33,695 bases of DNA, taken from Pseudomonadota bacterium (GTDB taxonomy: Bacteria; Pseudomonadota; Gammaproteobacteria; Xanthomonadales; Xanthomonadaceae). The stretch is from the NCBI GenBank assembly GCA_023388955.1, contig JAEWFH010000012.1, positions 1-33,695 on the forward strand. Reading direction: 5' to 3'. This document shows positions 7,470-16,744 of the stretch, one piece after another. A program made the translations under genes and the position numbers. The notes under the pieces were generated by a model. That model was not told the origin of the DNA. It saw nothing but the letters and a program-made list of their open reading frames with translations, and did not search any database. The stretch's first letter is position 1; the number at the start of each line of letters is the position of its first letter.

Positions 7470-8468
7470 GTGCTGACGGCCTCCGACTACCGCCCGCCAC
7501 GCTGGCTCCGCAACCGGCACCTGCAGACAGTGCTTGGCGGCGCCGCGATCCGGGGTCGCCGCGGGGCCGCCCGCCTGGCGGCCGCTGCCGGGCACACGCG
7601 CGAGCTGCTGCTGGACGGCGGCGACGGCGTGCGCCTGCTCGCACTGCACAGCGTCCCGGCGACGGGGGACCCGCACGGCCTCGTCGTGCTGCTGCACGGG
7701 TGGGAGGGCAGCGCGGACTCGACCTACATGCGCCTGGCCGCGGCGCGGCTGCTGGAGGATGGGTACGAGGTGGTGCGGCTCAACTTCCGCGACCACGGCC
7801 AGACCCACCATCTCAACGAAGGCCTGTTCCACTCCAACCTGATCGACGAGGTGGTGCAGGCGGTCGCCGACCTGTCCGTGAAGCAGCGCACCGGACCGCT
7901 CGCGGTCGGTGGCTACTCGCTGGGGGGCAACTTCGCCCTGCGCCTGGCGTTGCGCGCACCAGCTGCAGGGCTGGCGCTGTCGCGGGTTGCGGTGGTGTGC
8001 CCGGTGCTGGACCCGGCGCGGACGATGGAGGCCATGGAACGGGGCTTCCCGGCCTACCTGCGCCATTTCGAGGACAGGTGGCGCGCCTCGCTGCGCCGCA
8101 AGCGCGAGCTGTATCCGCAGTTGCACGACTTCGGGGACGACGTGCTGGCGCTGCGCATGCGCCCGCTCACCCAGTGGCTGGTGGAGCGCAACACCGACTT
8201 CGGGACGGTCGAACGCTACTTCGATGGCTACTCGATCGCCGGCGAGCGCCTGGCCGCGTTGCAGGTCCCGGCGAGCATCCTGATGGCCGCGGACGACCCC
8301 GTCATCCCGGTCGAGGACTTCCGCCGCGCCCGCCTGGCGGACGGCACCCGGCTGGAGATCTCGCCGTGGGGTGGGCACTGCGGATTCATCGAGGACGCCG
8401 CGCTCAACGGCTTCGGGGAGCGCTGGCTGGCCGAGCGACTTTCCCGCCCAGCGCGGCACCGGGGCTGA
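7470..8468 (+). CDS. YheT-like alpha/beta hydrolase
   Basis: A 332-residue alpha/beta-hydrolase of the YheT (ABHD1/3-like) family. The family-typical RNRHLQTVLGG is at residues 14-24, the oxyanion region is VVLLHGWEGS, the nucleophile elbow GGYSLGGN has Ser150, the acid is in AADDPVIP and the catalytic His is in WGGHCGFIE. The family is thought to hydrolyse esters, possibly phospholipids, but bacterial substrates are not established. The start is the GTG at 7470, preceded by GAGACGAG. Its position 6 bases behind a PlsC-type acyltransferase suggests acyl-chain remodelling of membrane lipids, which is inference. Confidence 0.85.
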   Translation: MLTASDYRPPRWLRNRHLQTVLGGAAIRGRRGAARLAAAAGHTRELLLDGGDGVRLLALHSVPATGDPHGLVVLLHGWEGSADSTYMRLAAARLLEDGYEVVRLNFRDHGQTHHLNEGLFHSNLIDEVVQAVADLSVKQRTGPLAVGGYSLGGNFALRLALRAPAAGLALSRVAVVCPVLDPARTMEAMERGFPAYLRHFEDRWRASLRRKRELYPQLHDFGDDVLALRMRPLTQWLVERNTDFGTVERYFDGYSIAGERLAALQVPASILMAADDPVIPVEDFRRARLADGTRLEISPWGGHCGFIEDAALNGFGERWLAERLSRPARHRG

Positions 8469-8509
8469 CGGCTACAATCGCCGGCCAGCCTTGAATCCCC
8501 GGGGAACGC

Positions 8510-10585
8510 ATGTACGACAACATCACCGACGCCCTGCGCCGCGGTGCCGCAGACGAGGCACTCGCCGCCGCCCGAGAGGCCGTCGCGCAACAGCCACAGG
8601 ACGCACAGGCATACCGCATGCTGGCGGCGGCGCAACGGCTGGCCGGCGAGGTGGATGCGTCGCTGGAGACGATCGACCGGGCGATCGAGCTGGATCCGGA
8701 GAACGCCGACCTGCACCTGGAGCGTGCCGGTGCGTTGCTTCGTACCCGCAGGCTCGACCAGGCAGAAGAGGCCCTGGCCAAGAGTTCCGGGCTGGATCCA
8801 AACCTCTTCCCCGCGTATACGCTGCAGGCGCAGCTGGCCCTTGGTCGCGGCGAATTCGACGAAGCGCAGCGGCTGACGCGTACCGCCGCGCGCATCCATC
8901 CAGACCACCCGCAGATCGCCGCCCTCGAGGGGACCCTCGCGCTGCGCCGCGGCGATGCCGATCGCGCGCTGGGGATCCTCAGCGAGGCGAACCGCCGCTA
9001 CCCCGGTGAACCGGTGTTGCAACACGCACTGGGCTTCGCCTATTTCACCGCGGGCCATCATGCATTTGCCGAGCAGGCTTTCCGGCAGCTGCGTGAAACG
9101 CAATCCGACTCGTTGTCGATCCGGATCCTGCTGGCGCAATTGATGGCCCGCCAGGGGCGTCCCGACGATGCGGTCGAGGAACTTCGGCCGATGCTCACGC
9201 GTCCGGGGTCTGGTCCGGCGCTGCAGCGCCTGGTGGGCGAGCTGGCGCTGGGTGCAGGTCGAAACGAGGAGGCGCGCGAACTCCTGCTGCAGGCGCTGCA
9301 CGGGCAGCCGGGAGATAGCCGGACGCTGTCCGCCCTGCTGGAGGCGTGGCGGCGCCTGGGGGTTCTCGACGAGGCGCGGACGACCCTGGATGGCCTGCTT
9401 GCCGACCACCCGCAGCATCTGGACCTGTGGCGCGCGCGGCTGGTGATCGAACCTTTCGCGGGAAGCGAGGCGCGTGAGATTGTGCGCCGCTGGCGCGAGG
9501 CGGATCCGGATTCCGTGCCGGCGCTGATGGCAGCGGTCACGATCCATGACGCCCATGGTGAGCGTGAGGACGCCGCCACCCTGGCACGACGGGTAAATGA
9601 GCTCGAGCCCGACTACATGCCGGCGCAGACGCGGACGCTCGAAGCCCTGCTGGATTCCGACCCGCGGGCGGCCGTCGCCCACGCGGAATCCCTGGTCGAG
9701 GCCGCGAGCAGCGAGCAGGAAAAGCGCGACCGCCGCCGCATGCTCGGGCGTACCTTCGACCTGGTGGGCGACCACGGTGCCGCCGCTTCGACCTGGGCGG
9801 GACTGCACGCCGAAGTCGCGGCCACCCGTTTCCCGCTTCCTCCCCGGGGGCGGGGTGGCCCGGAGCTTCCGGCGCTGGCCGCCCGGCCGGCCGATGCCCC
9901 GCTGACGGCGCTGCTGTGGGGGGCGCCGGGCAGCCTGTACGAGCGCCTGGCGACCAACCTCGCCCTGGTCGGGGCGCCACTCAAGTCGGACCGTTTCGGT
10001 GCCGAACCCCCAAGCGACCTGTTCCAGCGCTTCCGGACCCCGGATGACCTGCTGACGGGCAAGGTGGAGCCTGCGGCCGCTGCGGGGGAGTGGCGCCAGG
10101 CACTGCCCGCGCGCGGTGTCCGTCCCGGTGCCCCGGTCATCGACCTCCTGCTGTGGTGGGACAACGCAATGCTGCATGCGCTGCGTCCCCACGTGCCGGA
10201 AGGGGTGTTGCTGGTCGCATTGCGCGATCCGCGCGACATGCTGCTCGACTGGCTTGCGTGGGGCACGGCGGCCCCGTACGCGCTGGGCGACGTCGAGGAG
10301 GCTGCGCAATGGCTGGCAGGGCTGCTTGAGCAGGTGGCCGAGCTGCACGAAGGCGACCTGTACCCGCACCGGCTGCTGCGCCTGGATGGAGTCGAGGACG
10401 ACCCGGAGGCGATCGCCACGCTGCTTTCGCAGGCCCTGGGTGTGCAGGTGGGTCCGGTGCCGGCGGAGCGGCTGGGAGGGCGTCGTCTTGCTTCCGGGCA
10501 TTGGCGCAACTACGCCCAGGCGCTGGCGCCCGCCTTCGCCGCCCTTGCACCGGTCGCAAGGCGCCTGGGCTACCCGGACGCCTGA
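8510..10585 (+). CDS. TPR protein with degenerate sulfotransferase-like C-terminal domain
   Basis: A 691-residue cytoplasmic protein. About residues 1-410 are tandem TPR helices with typical A--AL/A--LDP spacing (for example AAREAVAQQPQDAQAYRMLA and LETIDRAIELDPENADLHLE). From about residue 465 the layout recalls PAPS sulfotransferases: LLWGAPGSLYERLATNLAL takes the place of the 5'-phosphosulfate loop (normally PRSGTT) and ALRDPRDMLLDW (RDPRD at 572-576) that of the 3'-phosphate-binding motif. The basic P-loop residues of active enzymes are missing, so catalysis is doubtful. TPR-sulfotransferase fusions are widespread in proteobacteria. The gene stands alone, 41 bp after the hydrolase gene. 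Function unknown. Confidence 0.75.
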   Translation: MYDNITDALRRGAADEALAAAREAVAQQPQDAQAYRMLAAAQRLAGEVDASLETIDRAIELDPENADLHLERAGALLRTRRLDQAEEALAKSSGLDPNLFPAYTLQAQLALGRGEFDEAQRLTRTAARIHPDHPQIAALEGTLALRRGDADRALGILSEANRRYPGEPVLQHALGFAYFTAGHHAFAEQAFRQLRETQSDSLSIRILLAQLMARQGRPDDAVEELRPMLTRPGSGPALQRLVGELALGAGRNEEARELLLQALHGQPGDSRTLSALLEAWRRLGVLDEARTTLDGLLADHPQHLDLWRARLVIEPFAGSEAREIVRRWREADPDSVPALMAAVTIHDAHGEREDAATLARRVNELEPDYMPAQTRTLEALLDSDPRAAVAHAESLVEAASSEQEKRDRRRMLGRTFDLVGDHGAAASTWAGLHAEVAATRFPLPPRGRGGPELPALAARPADAPLTALLWGAPGSLYERLATNLALVGAPLKSDRFGAEPPSDLFQRFRTPDDLLTGKVEPAAAAGEWRQALPARGVRPGAPVIDLLLWWDNAMLHALRPHVPEGVLLVALRDPRDMLLDWLAWGTAAPYALGDVEEAAQWLAGLLEQVAELHEGDLYPHRLLRLDGVEDDPEAIATLLSQALGVQVGPVPAERLGGRRLASGHWRNYAQALAPAFAALAPVARRLGYPDA

Positions 10586-10645
10586 CCGGCGGCGCGGTGC
10601 CGGCTCTGGCAGACTCGGGGCCGGTACCGATGGTGGGAAACAGCC

Positions 10646-11278
10646 ATGCAGATCCACAGCGACAGCTTCAGCAACGGCAACCCGATCCCGGCCCGCTACT
10701 GCGCCGGGCAGCGCAGCGACGGCCAGGTCGGCTTCGGCGACAACCGCAACCCGCACCTGGCGTGGAGCGGGGCCCCGCAGGGCACGCGTTCCTTCGCCCT
10801 GCTGTGCCTGGACCCGGATGCACCGACGAAGCCGGAACTGGCGGGCAGGGAGGGCGTGCAGATCCCGGTTGTGCTGCCGCGCACGCATTTCTGCCACTGG
10901 GCCGTGGCCGGCATCCCCGCCGACGTGCAGGAGATCGCCGAAGGGGCCTTCAGCGACGGCCTGACCGCCGGCGGCAAGGCGCCTGCGGCCGGGCCCGGTG
11001 GTGGGCGCCAGGGCTTGAACGACTTCACCGGCTGGTTCGCCGCAGACGAGTCACTCGCCGGTGACTGGTGGGGGTACGACGGCCCGTTCCCACCGCCCAA
11101 CGACCTGTTGGTGCACCGCTACTTCTTCCGGCTGTTCGCACTCGATACCGACGTGCTGGACCTGCCGGAGCGCTTCACCGGTGGCGACCTGTTGCGCGCG
11201 ATGCACGGCCATGTCCTCGCCGAGGCCATGCTGCATGGCCACTACACGCTGAACCCCGACGCCGCGCCGCTGCCCTGA
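10646..11278 (+). CDS. YbhB/RKIP-like phosphatidylethanolamine-binding protein
   Basis: A 210-residue member of the YbhB/YbcL (Raf kinase inhibitor-like, PEBP) family. The conserved anion-pocket sequences are visible: HLAWSGAPQGTRSFALLCLDPDAP near residues 32-55, THFCHWAVAGIPADVQEI in the middle and DWWGYDGPFPPPNDLLVHRYFFRLFALD towards the end. The ending LPERFTGGDLLRAMHGHVLAEA is also typical. There is no signal peptide, so it is likely cytoplasmic. Bacterial members have no firmly established role, and lipid or small-anion binding is assumed. At 210 residues it is longer than the usual 155-185, through inserts in the central loops. It converges with uppP, with only 15 bases between the stop codons. 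Confidence 0.85.
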   Translation: MQIHSDSFSNGNPIPARYCAGQRSDGQVGFGDNRNPHLAWSGAPQGTRSFALLCLDPDAPTKPELAGREGVQIPVVLPRTHFCHWAVAGIPADVQEIAEGAFSDGLTAGGKAPAAGPGGGRQGLNDFTGWFAADESLAGDWWGYDGPFPPPNDLLVHRYFFRLFALDTDVLDLPERFTGGDLLRAMHGHVLAEAMLHGHYTLNPDAAPLP

Positions 11279-11296
11279 CGCGCCGCGCCGGCGTCA
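11276..11296. terminator. Palindrome spanning two converging stop codons
   Basis: TGACGC (11276-11281) and GCGTCA (11291-11296) form a perfect 6-bp stem. The two TGA stops of the YbhB-like gene and uppP are its outer ends. There is no T-tract, so action as a terminator is uncertain. Confidence 0.3.
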
Positions 11297-12085
11297 CTCC
11301 CCGATCGGCAGCCAGGCCAGCAGCACCACGCCCAGCACGATGCGGTAGATCGCGAACGGCGTGTAGTCGTGCTTCTTGATGTAGCCCAGCAGCCAGCGCA
11401 CCGCGATGAAGCCGGTGACGCTGGCGGCGGCGAAGGCCAGCGCCATCTCGCCCCAGGCCTCCCCGCCGGTGCCGGAGGAGAGCAGGTGTTCGACCAGTGC
11501 GTAGCCGCTGGCGGCGAACATGGTGGGGATGCCGACCAGGAACACGAATTCGGTGGATGCCGAGCGGTTGCTGCCCAGGATCATCGCCATGAAGATCGCC
11601 GACGCCGAGCGTGAGGTGCCGGGAAAGACGCCGGCGACCACCTGTGCCAGCCCGACCAGCACCGCCACCGTCCAGGTGATGTGCGCGACACCGGGGCGGC
11701 GGCGTGCGATGCGCTCGGCGAGGATCATCCAGACCCCGCCCAGGATCAGCGCCCAGGCGATCGGCGAAACCGTCTCCGGCAGTTCCCAGCCGGCCAGCCG
11801 GACCGGCAAGCCGACCGCGGCGGTGACCAGGAAGGCCACCGCGAGTTTCGCCAGGTAATCGCGGTTCTCCCGTTCGCCCAGCCCGGTTGCCAGCGCCCAC
11901 AGCCGCTGCCGGAACACCAGGGTGATCGCCAGGATCGCGCCAGCCTGGATGACGATGTTGAACAGGTCCGAGCGCGCGCCAAGCCAGTGCTGTGCGATCA
12001 GCAGGTGGCCGGTGCTGGAGACCGGCAGGAACTCGGTCAGGCCTTCGAGGATGCCGAGCAGCAGCGCGGCAAGGGAATCGTGCAT
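11294..12085 (-). CDS. uppP: Undecaprenyl-diphosphatase
   Basis: A 263-residue polytopic membrane protein of the BacA/UppP family. The glutamate-rich first motif ILEGLTEFLPVSSTGHL lies at residues 12-28 and the second motif is VFPGTSRSASAIFMAMILG. Together these form the active site that dephosphorylates undecaprenyl diphosphate so that the lipid carrier can be reused in peptidoglycan and O-antigen synthesis. The second motif reads SRSAS where many homologues have SRSGA. Seven to eight hydrophobic segments can be counted. The ATG at 12085 is set by homology (MHDSLAALLLGILEG); the ribosome binding site is weak. The frame is open far upstream through the glnA region, which is only GC-driven. 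It is divergent from glnA across 321 bp. Confidence 0.93.
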   Translation of the reverse strand: MHDSLAALLLGILEGLTEFLPVSSTGHLLIAQHWLGARSDLFNIVIQAGAILAITLVFRQRLWALATGLGERENRDYLAKLAVAFLVTAAVGLPVRLAGWELPETVSPIAWALILGGVWMILAERIARRRPGVAHITWTVAVLVGLAQVVAGVFPGTSRSASAIFMAMILGSNRSASTEFVFLVGIPTMFAASGYALVEHLLSSGTGGEAWGEMALAFAAASVTGFIAVRWLLGYIKKHDYTPFAIYRIVLGVVLLAWLPIGE

Positions 12086-12182
12086 GGGTGGGGCTTCGCT
12101 GGTGCGGAAGGGCGTCGCGGCCGTCGCTGGACGGCCCCGCGGGAACCGCGGCAGCGCAGGATACCAGCGGTCATCTGCTCCC

Positions 12183-12216
12183 GAATGGTGCATTGCCTGT
12201 CGGTGCTGCACCATTC
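12183..12216. promoter_or_regulatory. Inverted repeat of NtrC-like half sites (candidate enhancer)
   Basis: GAATGGTGCA (12183-12192) and its exact reverse complement TGCACCATTC (12207-12216) are separated by 14 bases. TGGTGCA/TGCACCA are the half sites of the enteric NtrC consensus, although there they face each other with a 4-base gap. The site lies about 130-160 bp upstream of the sigma-54 promoter, the usual distance for an NtrC enhancer. Its orientation and spacing are unusual. It could also influence the divergent uppP. Confidence 0.55.
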
Positions 12217-12344
12217 CGGGGCGCACGCTCGCCATGCGAGCGAATGCCGGACGCAGCCAGCCTGCCCGTCCGGTCGCGGCAAACCTCCGCAGGGCAACGG
12301 TATCCGGCCCGGATGGAGACATCCACACGGCCTTCCCGTCGCCT

Positions 12345-12360
12345 TGGCACGCTGCCTGCA
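12345..12360 (+). promoter_or_regulatory. Sigma-54 (-24/-12) promoter of glnA
   Basis: TTGGCACGCTGCCTGC carries the invariant GG (12346-12347) and GC (12358-12359) with exactly 10 bases between them. It matches the consensus TGGCACG-N4-TTGC at all but one position. Transcription would start near 12371, about 36 bases before the glnA ATG. Sigma-54 control of glnA with NtrC as activator is established in enteric bacteria, and ntrB-ntrC lie just downstream here. Confidence 0.8.
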
Positions 12361-12406
12361 ATACCACCAGCAGTCTTCCCTTCCCGCTTCCGCCACGGTC
12401 CTTCCC

Positions 12407-13816
12407 ATGTCGATCGAAAACATCACCCGCCTGGTCAACGACCACCACATCGAATTCATCGACCTGCGCTTCACCGACATGCGCGGGGTCTGGCACCACG
12501 TCACCTTCCCGGCCTCGATCGCCGACGACGCGCTGCTGGAGGACGGGCGCATGTTCGACGGCTCCTCGATCGCCGGCTGGAAGGGCATCCAGAACTCCGA
12601 CATGGTCCTGCTGCCCGACCCGGAAACCGCCTTCGTCGACCCGTTCACGGCCGATCCGACGCTGGTGCTGTCCTGCGACATCCTCGACCCGCAGACCATG
12701 CAGGCCTACACCCGCGATCCGCGCGGCATCGCGCGCCGCGCCGAGGCCTTCCTCAAGTCCAGTGGCATCGCCGACCAGGCCTTCTTCGGACCGGAGCCGG
12801 AGTTCTTCATCTTCGACTCGGTGCGCTACGCCAACGACATGGGGCACACCTTCTTCCACGTCGACTCCGAGGAGGCGGCGTGGAACTCCGGGCGCGAGTA
12901 CGAGGGCGGCAACACCGGGTACCGGCCGGGGGTGAAGGGCGGCTACTTCCCGGTCGCCCCGCTGGACTCGCTGCACGACATCCGTGCCGAGATGTGCAAG
13001 ACGCTGACCGCGCTCGGCATCGAGGTCGAGGTCCACCACCACGAGGTCGCCAACGCCGGCCAGTGCGAGATCGGTGCGCGCTTCAACTCGCTGGTGCGCA
13101 AGGCCGACGAGCTGCAGATGCTCAAGTACGTGGTCAAGAACGTTGCCCACCGCAACGGCAAGACCGCGACCTTCATGCCCAAGCCGCTGGTGGGGGACAA
13201 CGGCAGCGGCATGCACGTGCACCAGAGCCTGGCCAAGGGCGGCCAGAACCTGTTCACCGGCGACGGCTACGGCGGCCTGAGCCAGACCGCGCTGTGGTAC
13301 ATCGGCGGCATCTTCCGCCACGCCCGCGCGATCAACGCCTTCGCCAACGCCGGCACCAACAGCTACAAGCGCCTGGTGCCCGGCTACGAGGCCCCGGTGA
13401 TGCTGGCCTACTCGGCCTCGAACCGCTCCGCCTCCTGCCGCATCCCCTACGTCACCAACCCGAAGGCCCGTCGCGTCGAGATGCGCTTCCCCGACCCGAT
13501 CCAGTCGGGCTACCTGACCTTCGCCGCGCTGCTGATGGCCGGCCTGGACGGCATCAAGAACCAGATCGACCCCGGCGCGCCCAGCGACAAGGACCTCTAC
13601 GACCTGCCGCCGGAGGAGGAGAAGGGGATCCCGACGGTCTGCGCTTCCCTCGACCAGGCGCTGGAGGCCCTCGACGGCGACCGCGAGTTCCTCAAGGCCG
13701 GCGGGGTGTTCACCGACGACTTCATCGATGCCTACATCGGGCTGAAGATGAAGGAGGTCACCGCCTTCCGCGCCGCGACCCATCCGCTCGAGTACCAGAT
13801 GTACTACGCGATCTAA
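12407..13816 (+). CDS. glnA: Glutamine synthetase, type I (GSI-beta)
   Basis: A 469-residue glutamine synthetase that makes glutamine from glutamate, ammonia and ATP as a cytoplasmic dodecamer. The GS signatures are visible: FDGSSIAGWKGIQNSDM (residues 50-66), the metal-binding FFGPEPEFFIFD, EVEVHHHEVANAGQCEI, KPLVGDNGSGMHVHQS and NSYKRLVPGYEAPV. SDKDLYDLPPEE places the adenylylation tyrosine at residue 398, which marks the GSI-beta type regulated by GlnE. The length is normal. The ATG at 12407 has no strong ribosome binding site but fits the family N-terminus exactly. Transcription probably depends on the sigma-54 promoter at 12345 and on NtrC. ntrB-ntrC follow after a repeat-bearing gap, the classical glnA-ntrB-ntrC order. 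Confidence 0.97.
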   Translation: MSIENITRLVNDHHIEFIDLRFTDMRGVWHHVTFPASIADDALLEDGRMFDGSSIAGWKGIQNSDMVLLPDPETAFVDPFTADPTLVLSCDILDPQTMQAYTRDPRGIARRAEAFLKSSGIADQAFFGPEPEFFIFDSVRYANDMGHTFFHVDSEEAAWNSGREYEGGNTGYRPGVKGGYFPVAPLDSLHDIRAEMCKTLTALGIEVEVHHHEVANAGQCEIGARFNSLVRKADELQMLKYVVKNVAHRNGKTATFMPKPLVGDNGSGMHVHQSLAKGGQNLFTGDGYGGLSQTALWYIGGIFRHARAINAFANAGTNSYKRLVPGYEAPVMLAYSASNRSASCRIPYVTNPKARRVEMRFPDPIQSGYLTFAALLMAGLDGIKNQIDPGAPSDKDLYDLPPEEEKGIPTVCASLDQALEALDGDREFLKAGGVFTDDFIDAYIGLKMKEVTAFRAATHPLEYQMYYAI

Positions 13817-13857
13817 GTGGGGGTGGGCTCCGGAGGGAGCGGGGCGCTGGCTGCATG

Positions 13858-14158
13858 CTTGCCGCCCGGTTCGGTCGGGCCATCCATGGCCCGACTCACC
13901 GGCCGCAGGCCATCCATGGCCTGCTTCGGCAACATGCAGTCAGCACCCCGCCCCGGCGTCCCAGTGGCGCGGCGCAAATGGTGAAAGCCAAGCGCCAGCC
14001 GCCCTCTGGGACGACCCTGGGATCCGGTTTCTACAACTGCCGCGACACCGAGGCGCCGGGAGGGACGGGGACCCGGTCGGAGTTGCCGGAGCGGGCCATG
14101 GATGGCCCGCGCCCGGTGAGTCGGCCCAGGGATGGGCCGACCGAACCGGCCGGCAAGC
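13858..14158. repeat. REP-like hairpin pair in inverted orientation (REPIN-like module)
   Basis: Two copies of a 68-base unit face each other at 13858-13925 and 14091-14158, with weaker similarity extending about 9 bases further inwards (13926-13934, 14082-14090). Each unit contains two tandem hairpins built round CCATCCATGG or a variant, for example CGGGCCATCCATGGCCCG at 13877-13894. The intervening 165 bases show no coding signs. The layout is that of a REPIN/BIME: paired inverted REP sequences spread by a RAYT transposase. No transposase lies in the window. This module fills most of the glnA-ntrB gap (13817-14225) and could act as a transcript-end or mRNA-stability element between the two. 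Confidence 0.7.
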
Positions 14159-14225
14159 TCCGACCGGGGCACCGGCCCGCCCCCCCGAAGCCCACACACC
14201 CACCCGCGTGGCTAAGATTGCGGAG

Positions 14226-15253
14226 ATGTCCTTTCCCGAGCCCGAGCTGGCTGCCCTCGCGACCCCACTGGCCTGGAGCGACCGCGAAGGCGTGGTGGCG
14301 GGGTGCAACCCGGCGTTCGCCAGCTGGCTTGGCGTGGGCGCCCGACGGGTGAGGGGCCGGCCGCTGGCGGCACTGGATGCCGAGGAGCCCGGACGGCTGC
14401 AGGGAGCACTGGACCGGCTGGACGCGGAGGCCGCGCCGCTGCGCCTGCGCCGGGTGCACCTGCGCCATCCTGAGGCCGGCGAGCGCTTCGCCGATCTCTG
14501 GCTCAGTGGGCGGGAAGGCGGCGGGGTGCTGGTGGAAGCGCATCCGGTCGACGAGTTCCCCGGGGATGATCCGGCGCTGCTGCTGCCTTCGGCGCTGTCG
14601 GCCACGCTCAAGGGGCTGGCGCACGAATTGCGCAACCCGCTGGCGGGCCTGAGGGGGGCGGCGCAGTTGCTGGAGCGTCGTGTTGCCCCGGCCGACCGCG
14701 AGCTGGTCGGGCTGGTCGGGGAGGAGGTGTCGAGGCTGTCCGGGCTGGTCGACCGCCTGCTGCATCCGCAGGCCCCGGCGCCGCACGTGGCGGTCAACAT
14801 CCACGGAGTGCTGGAGCGGGTGTTGCGCCTGGCCGAAAGCGATGCCGGCTGGGCGGTGCGGCTGGTGCGCGACTACGACCCCAGCCTGCCGGAACTGGAG
14901 GGCGATGCCGATCGGCTGGTGCAGGCGCTGTGGAACCTGGTGCGCAACGCGATCCAGGCCGGTGCCGGCACGGTCACCCTGCGTACCCGGGCCGAGCATG
15001 GCCTGCGGCTGGGCGAACAGGCCTGGCCGCTGGCGCTGCGCCTGGAGGTGGTCGATGACGGCCGGGGCGTGCCGCCCGGCCTGGCCGACACGCTGTTCCT
15101 GCCGCTGGTCACCGGCCACGCCGAGGGCACCGGGCTGGGCCTGCCGCTGGCACAGCAGGTCGCCCGCGAGCACGGCGGTTCGCTGGGCTGGCGCTCGCGG
15201 GCGGGCCATACGGTGTTCACCCTGCTGTTGCCGCTGTCGAACGGGGAGGGGCG

Positions 15254-15257
<4 letters not shown>
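14226..15257 (+). CDS. glnL: Nitrogen regulation sensor histidine kinase NtrB
   Basis: A 343-residue soluble histidine kinase. Residues 10-105 form a PAS-like domain (AWSDREGVVAGCNPAFASWLG). The H-box GLAHELRNPLAGLRGAAQLLERR has the phospho-accepting His133. The catalytic ATPase domain has an N-box (LWNLVRNAIQAGAG), a G1 box (VVDDGRGVP) and a G2 box (GTGLGLPLAQQ). There are no membrane segments, as expected for NtrB, which reads nitrogen status through PII and phosphorylates or dephosphorylates NtrC. It overlaps ntrC by 4 bases (ATGA), so the two are translationally coupled. AAGATTGCGGAG precedes the ATG. The product is NtrB, encoded by glnL/ntrB. Confidence 0.92.
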
Positions 15258-16666
<1,409 letters not shown>

Positions 16667-16744
16667 TTCACCGCGCCGCGCGACGTGTTGCGGTAGCGTT
16701 CACCGGCTGGGCAAGCCCGCCCCCGTAACGACAGGAGAACCGCG

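Noticed and set aside
6342..8459. Long open frame on the minus strand opposite the thioesterase, acyltransferase and hydrolase genes
   Set aside because: It is antisense to three well-supported genes, its product is a His/Gln/Arg-rich mixture with no domain, and such frames are common in very GC-rich DNA.
8228..10897. 889-codon open frame on the minus strand opposite the TPR protein
   Set aside because: It mirrors the codon pattern of the plus-strand TPR gene and has no recognisable domain.
12086..13783. Extension of the uppP frame far upstream across glnA
   Set aside because: The family N-terminus starts at the ATG at 12085. The extension has no uppP-like sequence and is antisense to glnA.
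13858..14158. Repeats considered as a CRISPR array
   Set aside because: There are only two facing copies with internal palindromes, no regular spacers and no cas genes.
13813..14199. Open frame across the glnA-ntrB gap (minus strand)
   Set aside because: It is made largely of the REP-like repeat units read as protein, with no ribosome binding site or domain.
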